DNA from: Methylobacterium bullatum | GTDB lineage: Bacteria; Pseudomonadota; Alphaproteobacteria; Rhizobiales; Beijerinckiaceae | Assembly (NCBI GenBank): GCA_902712845.1 | Contig: LR743504.1 | Span: 4,726,675 to 4,790,674, forward strand | DNA: 64,000 nucleotides | Direction: 5' to 3' | Shown here: positions 1 through 8,574 of the stretch, piece by piece | Numbering within the stretch: the stretch's first letter is position 1 | Layout: every line of letters begins with the position of its first letter | The notes under the pieces: generated by a model | Database searches by the model: none | What the model was told of the DNA's origin: nothing | Seen by the model: the letters and a program-made list of their open reading frames with translations, nothing else | Translations under genes and position numbers: made by a program

Positions 1-1662
1 GGAGTTCGGGAAGAACTGCTGCTCGACGCGGCCCATGCCGACCACGGCGAGGGCGAACAGCCCCACGGTGATGCCGGCCGCCATCCACTTGTGGTCGACG
101 GATGCGCGGACGACCCGGCGCAGGCGCTGGTAGTTCTTTGTGGCGTAGATGGCGTCGTGCCCGCCCTCCACCTTCTTGATGTTCGGCAGGAGCTTGACGC
201 CGAGATAGGGCGTGAAGGTCACGGCCACGATCCAGGAGATGATCAGCGAGAAGGCCACTACCCAGAAGATGTTGCCGGCATATTCGCCCGCCGTGGAGGC
301 GGCAAAGCCCACCGGCAGGAAGCCCGCGATGGTGACGAGGGTGCCGGTCAGCATCGGCGCAGCGGTGGCGCTCCAGGCATAGGTCGCCGCCGCGACTCGG
401 TCGGCGCCCTCCTCCATGCGAACGACCATCATCTCGATGGCGATGATGGCGTCGTCGACGAGCAGACCCAGCGAAATGATGAGGGCGCCGAGCGTGATGC
501 GGTCGAAGTCGCGGCCCGTGAGCATCATCACCACGAACACCGCCGACAGGGTGAGCGGCACGGCCAGCGCCACCACGATGCCGACGCGGAATCCGAGCGC
601 CACCAGGGACACGAGGATCACCACGCCGAGGGCGGTGAAGAACTTGACCATGAACTCGTGGATGGCGTCGTCGATGACCTTGGCCTGGTCCGTGATCTTC
701 GTGAACGAGATACCGACGGGCGTCTCGTGATGGATCGCCACCTCCTCGGCGTTCAGCGCCTCGCCTAGCTTCAGGCCGTTGTAGCCGGGCTTCATGACGA
801 GGCCGAGCATCAGGGCGGGCTCGCCGTCGTTTCGGATCTCGAAGGTTTTGGGGTCCTCGTAGCCGCGCTTGACCTCCGCGATGTCGCCGAGCTTGAGGCT
901 GCGATCGCCGGCTGCCACCGGCAGATTGCGGACCGCATCGAGGCCGTCGATGGCGCCGTCGAGTCGGAGATACACGCGCGGACCCGCCGCCTCGACGAAG
1001 CCGGCCGGGGTCACGTCGTTCTGGTTGGCGAGGGAGGCCAGCAGCTGCTGGCCGGTGATGCCAAGCGTGGCGAGGCGCTGGTAGGAGATCTCGACGAAGA
1101 TCTTCTGAGCCTGCTCGCCGAGGATGTTGATCTTCTCCACGCCCGGCACCCGCAGCAGGCGCTGGCGCAGGTCCTCGGCGCGCAGCACGAGCTGGCGGTG
1201 TGGCAGGCCCTTGGCCTGGAGCGCGTAGAGCGAGAAGTAGACGTCCGAGAACTCGTCGTTGAACAGCGGCCCCATCACCCCGCGTGGGAGGCTGGAGGCC
1301 TGGTCGGAGAGCTTCTTGCGGGTCTGGTAGAACTCCGACTGGAGCTTGGCCGGAGGCATGTTGTCCTTGAAGAACACCTTCATCAGCATGAGGCCGGGCC
1401 GGACCGTGGTCTCGACGCGGTCGTAGTAGAAGAGTTCCTGAAGGCGCTTCTCCAGTGGGTTGGCGACCTGGCGCTGCATCTCGTCCGTCGTCGCTCCGGG
1501 CCACGCGGCCGAGACGACCATCGTCTTGACCGCAAAGCTCGGGTCTTCGCCGCGCCCAAGCTTCTCGAAGGCGAAGAAGCCGGCGCCCGTCAGGGCGATG
1601 AGGAGAAAGAGCGTGACCGCCCGCTCGCGGACCGCCAGCGCGGAGAGGTTGAAGCCGCTCAC
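1..1662 (-). CDS. RND efflux pump, inner-membrane permease (partial)
   Basis: Proton-driven permease of a tripartite RND efflux system (AcrB/MexF-like), inner membrane. Read on the minus strand from a GTG at 1662, 554 codons are visible without a stop and the gene runs off the left window edge, so roughly the C-terminal half is missing. Visible: a first membrane helix near residues 8-28, a periplasmic porter domain, then a block of membrane helices from about residue 330 with the RND motif GLLVDDAIIAIE, and PMLTGTLVTIAGFLPVG further on. The GTG start overlaps the TGA of the upstream adaptor gene by 4 bases (GTGA), so the two are translationally coupled. The substrate cannot be told from sequence. 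No regulator gene lies directly upstream. Confidence 0.93.
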   Translation of the reverse strand, partial: MSGFNLSALAVRERAVTLFLLIALTGAGFFAFEKLGRGEDPSFAVKTMVVSAAWPGATTDEMQRQVANPLEKRLQELFYYDRVETTVRPGLMLMKVFFKDNMPPAKLQSEFYQTRKKLSDQASSLPRGVMGPLFNDEFSDVYFSLYALQAKGLPHRQLVLRAEDLRQRLLRVPGVEKINILGEQAQKIFVEISYQRLATLGITGQQLLASLANQNDVTPAGFVEAAGPRVYLRLDGAIDGLDAVRNLPVAAGDRSLKLGDIAEVKRGYEDPKTFEIRNDGEPALMLGLVMKPGYNGLKLGEALNAEEVAIHHETPVGISFTKITDQAKVIDDAIHEFMVKFFTALGVVILVSLVALGFRVGIVVALAVPLTLSAVFVVMMLTGRDFDRITLGALIISLGLLVDDAIIAIEMMVVRMEEGADRVAAATYAWSATAAPMLTGTLVTIAGFLPVGFAASTAGEYAGNIFWVVAFSLIISWIVAVTFTPYLGVKLLPNIKKVEGGHDAIYATKNYQRLRRVVRASVDHKWMAAGITVGLFALAVVGMGRVEQQFFPNS

Positions 1663-2747
1663 CGCACCACCCCCGTCATGCTCGCGGGGGCCTGGCGGAC
1701 CTTCTGGTCCGGCTTCAGGAGATGGGCACCCAACGCCACGATGCGGTCGCCCGGGTTCAGGCCCGCGACGATGTCCGCGCGCTCCTCACCCATCCGGGCG
1801 ACCTTTACGGCCTGCGGCCGCACCGTCTCGGTGGCGGCATCGAAGCGCCAGACCGAGGTGCCCTGGCCCTGGTCGAACAGCGCGCCCAACGGGATCTCCA
1901 CGGTCCTGGCTTGGTTCGCGTCGAGGCTCTTGAGCTGCAGGGTCACGGTCGCGCCGAGGGGTGCCGCCTCGCCGCCGCCGGACAGGATGTAGCGCGCCCG
2001 GTAGGTGCGGGTGGCGGGGTCGGCCGTGGCGGAGAGTTCGCGCAGCCGCGCCGGATAGGTCGCCTCGCCTTCGGCATAGAGCGTCGCCGAGGCCTCGCCC
2101 TGCGCGGCGCGCCGGGTCCCCTCGGGGAGGAACACCTCGGCCTCGCGGGCGCCGTCGCGCGCCAGCTTCACGACGGTCTGCCCGGCGGCGACCACCTGGC
2201 CCGGTTCGGAGGGCACCTCCATCACCACGCCGTCGGCATCGGCCTGCAACTCGGAATACCCGGCCTGGTTCTGGATTTGGCTCGCCTGCGCCTCGGCATT
2301 GGCGAATTGCGCGATGGCAGAATCTGCCGCACCCTTGTTCTGGTCGTAGGTCTGTTTCGAGGTCCAGCCGTCGGAGACGAGCTTGCGGCTGCGCTCCTCA
2401 TCGGCCTTCGCCTTGATCATCTGTGCGCGAGCCGCCTCAACCGAGGCGCGGGCTGCATTGAGCGCCAGGTTGAAGTCGGTCCGGTCCAGGCGCATCAGCG
2501 GCTGGCCCCGCGTCACCCGATCCCCCGGATCGACGAGGCGCTCGAAGATCTTGCCGCCGACGCGGAAGCCGAGATTGCTCTCGGTCCGAGCCCGGATCAC
2601 GCCGGTATAGCGCGCGATCCCCCCGCCGCCCCGCACGACCTCGACGGTCTGGACCACGGGCGGTTGAGGCGGCACGGCGGTCTCACCGGGCGAGCAGGCC
2701 GTGAGGGCCAGACCGACCATCCCGAGGGCAATCCTCGCATCCATCAC
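1659..2747 (-). CDS. RND efflux periplasmic adaptor lipoprotein
   Basis: Membrane-fusion (adaptor) subunit that links the RND permease to an outer-membrane channel. 362 residues, usual length for the family. It begins with a lipoprotein signal peptide ending in a lipobox (LTAC, Cys at about residue 18), so it is probably anchored to the periplasmic face of the inner membrane. Family features: lipoyl half-motif NLGFRVGGKI, the GDRVTRGQPLMRLD stretch, an Ala-rich coiled-coil hairpin (about residues 80-150), and a second lipoyl half (DADGVVMEVPSEPGQVV). First gene of the operon with the permease at 1662. The 2750-2800 stretch just upstream is AT-rich and would hold the promoter. Confidence 0.94.
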   Translation of the reverse strand: MMDARIALGMVGLALTACSPGETAVPPQPPVVQTVEVVRGGGGIARYTGVIRARTESNLGFRVGGKIFERLVDPGDRVTRGQPLMRLDRTDFNLALNAARASVEAARAQMIKAKADEERSRKLVSDGWTSKQTYDQNKGAADSAIAQFANAEAQASQIQNQAGYSELQADADGVVMEVPSEPGQVVAAGQTVVKLARDGAREAEVFLPEGTRRAAQGEASATLYAEGEATYPARLRELSATADPATRTYRARYILSGGGEAAPLGATVTLQLKSLDANQARTVEIPLGALFDQGQGTSVWRFDAATETVRPQAVKVARMGEERADIVAGLNPGDRIVALGAHLLKPDQKVRQAPASMTGVVR

Positions 2748-3131
2748 GCATTCCCCGCAACCGCACCATCAATAAGATGATGATCGTAATATATTCGAGC
2801 GCGGGTTAGCGTCAAGGGTGTGGCAAGAGGATGCTGAGGCAATGCAGCGAGCCGGAAGGGCGACGGCGCGACCGTGACGGTACACGGCCGGCAGCATCAT
2901 CGTCGCCGCTCAGCTCTTCGAAGCAAAGGCGGCCGAGGGAGATCAGACAAATTGGGAAGGTTCGGCCAAACCGGCGCAGCCACACGAGGTCGGCCGCGAT
3001 CGTGTTCCGATCATTCAGTTCTCAGCGCAGAGACATCGATCCAGATGCGGCAGCGAGGCTCCGGGGGACGTGCCGCTGCCCGGCAGCGACGAGTGTTCGC
3101 TTCGACGTCGGTCGCGGCGCCGAGAAAAGGA
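2748..3131. other. Intergenic region upstream of efflux operon
   Basis: 384 bases without a convincing gene. The stretch at about 2768-2796 is AT-rich against a GC-rich background and lies directly before the adaptor gene, which fits a promoter. The open frames on the plus strand here are Arg-rich and lack family features. No regulator gene and no clear palindromic operator were found. Confidence 0.5.
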
Positions 3132-3395
3132 TCACTCCCGTAAGGGGCGAGCTTCGAGGATGGCCGCCAGAATGAATGGGCGCTTCATCAGCGGACCGGT
3201 ATTCCCCCGGTTGACGAAATCGTTCGCACCGGGATGTCGTCGCACGGCCTTACCGAGATCGAGCCGATAGCCCTCCTTGAAGACGAACGGGGGCGCCATG
3301 GCATTCGCGAGATAAGTTTCAACGGCGGCCGCCACCTCCTCTTGGGAGATGAGGTTCAGGTTGCACAGGGCGGCTGTCGTCAGCTTCTCGGTCAT
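3132..3395 (-). CDS. Hypothetical small protein, 87 aa
   Basis: Not recognised. The 87-residue product has balanced composition rather than the Arg/Ala/Pro bias of shadow frames, with an amphipathic stretch near the N-terminus (ISQEEVAAAVETYLAN) and no membrane helix or signal peptide. No obvious ribosome-binding site precedes the ATG, so either the start or the gene may be wrong. It lies on the same strand as the small exported protein at 3486-3755, with about 90 bases between them. Confidence 0.45.
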   Translation of the reverse strand: MTEKLTTAALCNLNLISQEEVAAAVETYLANAMAPPFVFKEGYRLDLGKAVRRHPGANDFVNRGNTGPLMKRPFILAAILEARPLRE

Positions 3396-3485
3396 TCGGA
3401 ACGGTAAGGCCGCGGGGCGATCCCCGCAACCTTCCCGCCGACGCTCCGTGTCGGAGAAGACGGGTGAGCGTACGGCGCCGCCGTC

Positions 3486-3755
3486 TTAGCGGTCGCGACG
3501 CTCCCGAACGGTGCCACGCTCTTCACGCCGCTCAATCCGCTCTTCGCGCTGATCCGGATCGACGCCGAGCACGCCCCCGACTGTGCCCGTCGCGGCCCCG
3601 ACCGCACCGCCGACAACGCCACCAACGGGACCGGCCGCGCGATTGCCATCCTCGATCCCGCGTTCGGCGCCCCGTACCGTCCCCTGAGCCTGAGCCGATG
3701 CGGCTAGAGCGAGGGGAGAAAGAATAACGGCAGCAGCGATAAGGGCATGTTTCAT
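3486..3755 (-). CDS. Small exported Gly/Ala-rich protein
   Basis: 89 residues with a clear Sec signal peptide (MKHALIAAAVILSPLALAASAQAQ). The mature part holds a Gly/Val/Ala-rich segment (PVGGVVGGAVGAATGTVGGVLG), which resembles glycine-zipper segments of envelope proteins, and a highly charged Arg/Glu tail. The start at 3755 is chosen because a strong Shine-Dalgarno (GGAGGAG) lies a few bases upstream and because the signal peptide begins there. Location is probably periplasm or outer envelope. Function unknown; monocistronic as far as can be seen. Confidence 0.72.
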   Translation of the reverse strand: MKHALIAAAVILSPLALAASAQAQGTVRGAERGIEDGNRAAGPVGGVVGGAVGAATGTVGGVLGVDPDQREERIERREERGTVRERRDR

Positions 3756-3990
3756 GAGGGTCTCCTCCACTGATGGATCGAACGGGAGGCTCACATGGGC
3801 GAGCCTGCCCTGCATGATCGGTCAACGGTCGAGGGACGGATTGGTCGCAAGCGTGGCCCTGAGAGACACGCTGGAGTGCCAACTGAGGCGTTCCATCGGC
3901 GCCGGTTGGGGATAACGGAGCGGCACCAGGCCAGGCAAGCAAGTTGAAGGACGAAGCTCCTTGGATGCGAGCTCGCCGTTCCGTTCGAAC

Positions 3991-4455
3991 TTATGGCTTG
4001 ACCGTAGCCTTCTTGGACGGCTCTGCGTGTTTGATGCTGCCCGTCTCGGAGACTCGATCCCGCGCCAGATCGACGCGCTTCCTCGAAGCGACAAGCTCGC
4101 GCTGTGAACTGGCAAGCTGACCCTTGGCCGCGTCGCGGGCGGCAGCGGCTTGATGCAGTTCCTCTCGAGCAGAGGCGAGCTTGCCTTGCCACTCGCGCAG
4201 GAGATCGTTGTTTGCCTGTTCCAACTCTTTCTGGCGGTTGACCGCCCCGTCTCGATCCGCCTGCAGGAGGCTGACCTGATCAGTGAGATCGCGATATGCC
4301 GAAGCTTTGTTCGCGAAGGCTCCCCATCCTGCAACAGCGTAGGCTACCAGAATCAAGTTCAACGCCACAGTACGTGTTGGCGTCCAAGCAAAAATCACTG
4401 CAAGTTTCCAGCGCAGAAGTTCAAGCAGGCGAGGCATGGACCGTTTGTCTCCCAT
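3991..4455 (-). CDS. Membrane-anchored coiled-coil protein, 154 aa
   Basis: Not assigned to a named family. One membrane helix (about residues 28-47, TVALNLILVAYAVAGWGAFA) follows a basic N-terminus, so the long C-terminal part probably faces the periplasm. That part is a heptad-rich coiled coil (residues 55-130: LTDQVSLLQADRDGAVN, then ELEQANNDLL). An alternative start at 4437 has a better ribosome-binding site (GGGAG about 10 bases away). It may be a structural or assembly factor; nothing in the neighbourhood narrows this. Confidence 0.55.
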   Translation of the reverse strand: MGDKRSMPRLLELLRWKLAVIFAWTPTRTVALNLILVAYAVAGWGAFANKASAYRDLTDQVSLLQADRDGAVNRQKELEQANNDLLREWQGKLASAREELHQAAAARDAAKGQLASSQRELVASRKRVDLARDRVSETGSIKHAEPSKKATVKP

Positions 4456-4595
4456 CGCAACTGGGCGGACCCCCTGGTCCGAACGGCTGACCGATGAATG
4501 TCGAGAGAATGCCCGTGTAGCGTTAATGCTTGCTTACGAAGTTTAAGAGTGAGCCGCTCCTCAATGTATCACGAGGGCGCCGTCGACGACCGCTG

Positions 4596-5183
4596 CTATG
4601 GACGAGATTGTCGACCAATCGCCGCGCCGCTGTCACCGTCCCGCTGGAGTTCTTCCGGCAAGGCCAGCGCAAGGTTTTGGCGGTCAATCAGATCGGTGAC
4701 ACCGACAGGCCGATAGGCCCAGGCATCCATGCCGACATCGCAGGAAAAGCGGGTATCGGGCAGTGATCCATGAGTGTGGCCGTAAAGATGCCGCGTCCCG
4801 CGCCACAAGCCCGGCCAAGCCCGATGGGCGTAATGAGCAAGGAACAGTCGCCATTCTTTGCCGGCGGCATCGCTTACGGTGATCCGCGCACTTTCCTGCG
4901 GCGGCTTTGCCCATGGCAGTTCGAGGACCCGATTGGTGTCGTGATTGCCGCGGATCAGCCGCTTTCGCCCCCTCAAGGCCGAAAAGATCTCCGCGCAGCG
5001 AGCCCGGCTGGCGCCGGCCGCAAAATCGCCGAGATGCCAGACGTCGTCGTCGTCGCCGACGACGTCGTTCCATCCCTTGATCAAAGCCGCGTCGTGATCA
5101 TCGAGCGACCCGAACGTAGCTCCCCGCTGACGCAGAATGTGCGCGTCTCCAAAATGTGTGTCTGCTGTGAAGAAGGTGGCCAT
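4596..5183 (-). CDS. Metallophosphoesterase family protein
   Basis: Calcineurin-like phosphoesterase with a two-metal active site, probably cytosolic. Motifs in order: the first metal motif D-T-H-F-G-D near residue 8 (TADTHFGDAHIL), a D in DDVWHLGDF (GD motif), RGNHD (GNHD motif, residues about 75-80), and GHTHG near the C-terminus. The start at 5183 (MATFFTADTH) puts the first metal motif where the family has it; an in-frame extension to 5258 adds only Arg-rich sequence. Length of 195 residues suits the small stand-alone members. Substrate unknown. The C-terminal 20 or so residues are not conserved-looking. Confidence 0.85.
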   Translation of the reverse strand: MATFFTADTHFGDAHILRQRGATFGSLDDHDAALIKGWNDVVGDDDDVWHLGDFAAGASRARCAEIFSALRGRKRLIRGNHDTNRVLELPWAKPPQESARITVSDAAGKEWRLFLAHYAHRAWPGLWRGTRHLYGHTHGSLPDTRFSCDVGMDAWAYRPVGVTDLIDRQNLALALPEELQRDGDSGAAIGRQSRP

Positions 5184-5451
5184 GTGTCTCCGACGGCGCC
5201 GGGTACCTCGAGCGGTCGCCTGCCATGCAAACGCCTCCACTTTGCGGGGGATCGGCACTCCGACAGAAAAGTCGCGATGATGAAAACGCTGCCATGCGCC
5301 CTAATCGCTCGATCGCGCGCGTACGAAACAGAAGTCGAGCGGGATTCAGCTTTGGTCGTCGCAAGTCGATACGAAATGGGGGGCAATTGGCGGCGGAAGC
5401 CGGACGTCAGGCCAAATTTCCAAAGGACTTCAATAATTTGGCTCGGTCAAA

Positions 5452-5541
5452 TGGCGGAGGGAGCGGGATTCGAACCCGCGATACCGTTTCCGGTATACAC
5501 ACTTTCCAGGCGTGCGCCTTCAACCACTCGGCCACCCCTCC
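5452..5541 (-). tRNA. tRNA-Ser (anticodon GGA)
   Basis: On the minus strand the sequence folds as a class II tRNA: acceptor stem GGAGGGG paired with TCCCTCC, discriminator G and an encoded CCA end; D-arm GTGGCCGAGTGGTTGAAGGC; anticodon loop CTGGAAAG, reading GGA; a long variable arm (TATACCGGAAACGGTAT) as expected for serine; and T-loop GGTTCGAATCC. It reads UCC and UCU codons. It stands alone with no other RNA gene next to it. Confidence 0.97.
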
Positions 5542-5542
5542 A

Positions 5543-5961
5543 GGCTCTCACATCGTTGCCAGCTTTTGCAGCGGCGGCGATGAGCGAGTGGCGTGCTGTA
5601 CAAGCCGAGTTCCCCCCGTGCAAGGGACCAGCGTACCGATCCGGTGAGGAAACATGCGATTTTCCGGTTGCCGCCGGGTGCCTGTGTCCCATCGGCACCG
5701 GGGCGGCCGCGCCTGAGGGCGGCGATTGCGTCACCGATCGAAGATCACGCTTGCCGAGGGCGATGCGTCGAAGGAAGCCACGGGCAGGTGGGATACCGCC
5801 TGCTCGGGGGATCGGACTTGCCATTGCCCGGGATCCTACCGGATCGGGAGCGGCGCGAGCCAGAACAGGTTTTCTCTACCTCTACCGTGTCTCGTTAACT
5901 CTTCGCTAACCCTGAGCCCGGCAATTCTTGCCGGGTCCGCGTGGGACACGAGGGTTCGAGT
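5543..5961. other. Intergenic region between tRNA-Ser and flhA
   Basis: 419 bases with no convincing gene. The right end holds the CtrA-like box at 5895-5909 and the flhA ribosome-binding site (GAGGG near 5949). The left two thirds show open frames on both strands, but these are Arg/Pro-rich and carry no start signals or family features. Confidence 0.5.
5895..5909 (+). promoter_or_regulatory. Candidate CtrA-binding box upstream of flhA
   Basis: TTAA at 5895-5898, seven bases, then CTAA at 5906-5909 (followed by CC). This matches the CtrA consensus TTAA-N7-TTAA at seven of eight fixed positions. It lies 52 bases before the flhA start. In Caulobacter, CtrA directly activates class II flagellar genes, and ctrA itself is in this window. 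Inference from motif and context only. Confidence 0.5.
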
Positions 5962-8115
5962 ATGAGCGAGACGGGCGCCGCCGCGCCGGCTCCGGGGATG
6001 AGCGTCTCGCAATTCGCGAGCTTCGCGATCCCGAACCGTGCCAACCTGACCGCGCTTTCGAAGCGCACGGACCTGTTCTTCGCCACCGCCGTGATGGGCA
6101 TCCTCACGGTGCTCATCTTCCCGCTGCCCGCGTTCCTGCTCGACCTCCTGCTCGCCGTCTCGATCATCATCTCGGTGCTGATCATGATGACGGGGCTGTT
6201 CATCGACAACCCGCTCGAATTCACTGTCTTCCCGACCCTGCTCCTCGTCGCGACCCTGCTTCGGCTGGCCCTGAACCTCGCCTCGACGCGGCTCATCCTC
6301 GGCCATGGCCACGAGGGCACGGCGGCGGCGGGCCACGTCATCGAAGCCTTCGGCAACTTCGTGATGGGCGGCAACTTCGTCATCGGCATCATCGTGTTCG
6401 CGATCCTGATCATCGTGAACTTCGTCGTCATCACCAAGGGTTCGGGCCGTATCGCGGAAGTCGCCGCCCGCTTCACCCTCGACGCCATGCCCGGCAAGCA
6501 GATGGCGATCGATGCCGATCTCTCCGCCGGCCTCATCGACGAGAAGGTCGCCAAGGCCCGCCGCGCCGCGCTGGAGGAGGAATCCTCCTTCTTCGGCGCC
6601 ATGGACGGTGCCTCGAAATTCGTGCGCGGCGATGCCATCGCCGCCCTGCTCATCACCTTCATCAACGTGATCGGCGGCATCATCATCGGCGTCGCCCAGC
6701 AGGGCATGCCCTTCGGCGCGGCCGCGAAAACCTACACGCTGCTCACCATCGGCGACGGCCTCGCGAGCCAGGTGCCGGCCCTCATCGTCTCGACGGCGGC
6801 GGGCATCCTCGTCTCCAAGGCGGGTGTGAAGGGCTCGGCCGACAAGGCGCTCGGCAAGCAGCTCGCCAATTATCCGAAGGCGCTCGGCATGTCGTCGGGC
6901 GTGATGGTGCTGATCTCGTTCCTGCCCGGCATGCCGATGCTGCCCTTCCTCGCTCTCGCGGGGGCCTCGGGATACGCCGCATGGCACTTCGCCAAGATCG
7001 CCCGCGAGGCTCCCCCCCTGGATTCCGACGGCGCGCCGATGGATGCCACCGCGGTGGCCGCGGCCCAGGCCGCCAAGGAGGAGACGGTGACCGATCTCCT
7101 CAAGCTCGACGACCTCAAGCTCGAAATGGGCTACGCGCTCTTGGCCCTCGTCAACGGACAGGAGGGCCAGGACCGGCTGACGGACCAGATCAAGGCCCTG
7201 CGCCGCCAACTCGCGGCGGAGCTCGGCTTCGTCATGCCCTCGGTCCGCATCCTCGACAACGTCCAGCTCGATTCCAACGCCTACGTCGTGCGGGTGAAGG
7301 AGATCGAGGCCGGCACGGGGCAGATCTTCCCCGGCCAGTTCATGGCCATGGACCCGATGGGTGGACAGGTTCAGCTGCCCGGCCAGCACATGCTCGAGCC
7401 GACCTTCGGCCTGCCCGCCACATGGATCGACGCCTCCCTGCGCGATCAGGCGCAGCTCAAGGGCTACACCGTGGTGGATGCGGCCACGGTGGTCTCGACC
7501 CATCTCACCGAGATCATCAAGGCGCATGTGTCCGAACTGCTGAATCACGTGGAAGTCCAGAAGCTTCTGAAAGAGCTCTCGAAGGACCATGCCGACCTCC
7601 TCAAGGAGGTGGTGCCCTCGCAGATCGGCACCACCGGCATTCAGCGCGTCTTGCAGTTCCTGCTGGCCGAGCGGGTCTCGATCCGCGATCTCGGCTCCAT
7701 CGTCGAGGGCATCGCCGAAGTGGCGGGCCATGTGAAGAACCCCCGCGACATCGTCGAGCACGTGCGTGCCCGCCTCGGCCGCCAGATCTGCGCACAGTAC
7801 CAGGGACATGACGGCATGCTGCCGATCATCACCCTGTCACCGGCCTGGGAGCAGGCCTTCCTCGAATCCATCGCGGGCGAGCGCGACGAGCGCTACCTCG
7901 CCATGCAGCCGTCCAAACTCTCGGAATTCGTCAACACGGTGCGCGACCGCTTCGAACAGGCGGCGCGCATGGGCGAGATGCCGGTCCTCGTCACGTCGGC
8001 CCAGGCCCGGCCCTTCGTGCGCTCCATCATCGAGCGCTTCCGCCGTGAGACGGCGGTGATGAGCCAGGCGGAAATCCATCCGCGGGCGCGGCTGCGGACG
8101 GTGGGCTCGGTCTGA
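5962..8115 (+). CDS. flhA: Flagellar type III secretion export gate protein FlhA
   Basis: Large subunit of the flagellar export gate in the inner membrane, forming the nonameric ring that docks export substrates. 717 residues, normal for FlhA. The N-terminal half has about eight membrane helices with the FHIPEP signature region (LRLALNLASTRLIL near residue 95) and the cytoplasmic loop AEVAARFTLDAMPGKQMAIDAD; the C-terminal half is the soluble domain with GIQRVLQFLLAERVSIRDL. Start at 5962 is chosen for GAGGG about eight bases upstream; a GTG at 5941 is in frame. Other visible export genes are fliJ and fliI to the right. A CtrA-like box lies upstream. Confidence 0.97.
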   Translation: MSETGAAAPAPGMSVSQFASFAIPNRANLTALSKRTDLFFATAVMGILTVLIFPLPAFLLDLLLAVSIIISVLIMMTGLFIDNPLEFTVFPTLLLVATLLRLALNLASTRLILGHGHEGTAAAGHVIEAFGNFVMGGNFVIGIIVFAILIIVNFVVITKGSGRIAEVAARFTLDAMPGKQMAIDADLSAGLIDEKVAKARRAALEEESSFFGAMDGASKFVRGDAIAALLITFINVIGGIIIGVAQQGMPFGAAAKTYTLLTIGDGLASQVPALIVSTAAGILVSKAGVKGSADKALGKQLANYPKALGMSSGVMVLISFLPGMPMLPFLALAGASGYAAWHFAKIAREAPPLDSDGAPMDATAVAAAQAAKEETVTDLLKLDDLKLEMGYALLALVNGQEGQDRLTDQIKALRRQLAAELGFVMPSVRILDNVQLDSNAYVVRVKEIEAGTGQIFPGQFMAMDPMGGQVQLPGQHMLEPTFGLPATWIDASLRDQAQLKGYTVVDAATVVSTHLTEIIKAHVSELLNHVEVQKLLKELSKDHADLLKEVVPSQIGTTGIQRVLQFLLAERVSIRDLGSIVEGIAEVAGHVKNPRDIVEHVRARLGRQICAQYQGHDGMLPIITLSPAWEQAFLESIAGERDERYLAMQPSKLSEFVNTVRDRFEQAARMGEMPVLVTSAQARPFVRSIIERFRRETAVMSQAEIHPRARLRTVGSV

Positions 8116-8398
8116 GGCCGAGATCCGGTTGCGCCGTGAGCGTCCGCCTGCCGCCGAGCCCGGAGACACACCCTCGGGACCGGCCCTAAGCCATAGCGTC
8201 GAAGCGGCTGAACCCTTCTCGGTCCCTGGCGGAACGGCCGTCGGACCCGAAGCGAGATATGTCTGTGAGCGGGGACCTGTCCGCCCGACCGTATCGCGGC
8301 AGACGGGCCTTGGGCCGCTTGGCCTTGGTGTTCGGCTTTCACGTGACGTGGAGTGAGGCCGTTTGAGGGACTGTTCGTTTCGTTTTCCCAGCGCTCGA
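8116..8398. other. Intergenic region downstream of flhA
   Basis: About 280 bases between flhA and the palindromic element at 8399-8511. No gene, RNA or terminator is convincing here. Confidence 0.45.
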
Positions 8399-8511
8399 CC
8401 TCATCCTGATATGCCGCGCAGCGGCCTCGAAGGAGACGTCCTGAGATCGCGCAAAGACTACGGGAGATCTCCTTCGGTGCCTTCGCCGCGCTTCGGCACC
8501 TCGGGATGAGG
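8399..8511. repeat. Dispersed palindromic element, copy 1
   Basis: A 113-base element whose ends are inverted copies of each other: it opens with CCTCATCCTGATATGCCGCG and closes with the near complement CGGCACCTCGGGATGAGG. Inside are GCGGCCTCGAAGGAG and GGAGATCTCC. A second copy of almost the same length lies at 58043-58154 with the same termini and the same internal GCGGCCTCGAAGGAG block. It sits between convergent flhA and the YbhN-like gene. The structure resembles RIME/REP-type or MITE-like intergenic repeats of Rhizobiales; no transposase is near. Confidence 0.75.
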
Positions 8512-8574
8512 TGGTCTGATCGGATGATGGAGCTTCGTAGGAGTACCCGTTAAGACATTTGACCAAGAGGAGTC

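Noticed and set aside
2768..2796. Possible palindromic operator upstream of the efflux adaptor
   Set aside because: The arms do not pair well; only AT-richness is supported.
2831..3175. 114-codon plus-strand frame upstream of the efflux operon
   Set aside because: Arg/Ser-rich and overlaps the better-supported minus-strand ORF at 3132-3395; no start signal.
5836..7809. 657-codon minus-strand open frame across flhA
   Set aside because: It is the antisense of a clear FlhA. His/Arg/Glu-rich composition, no motif, no start signal; typical of high-GC antisense frames.
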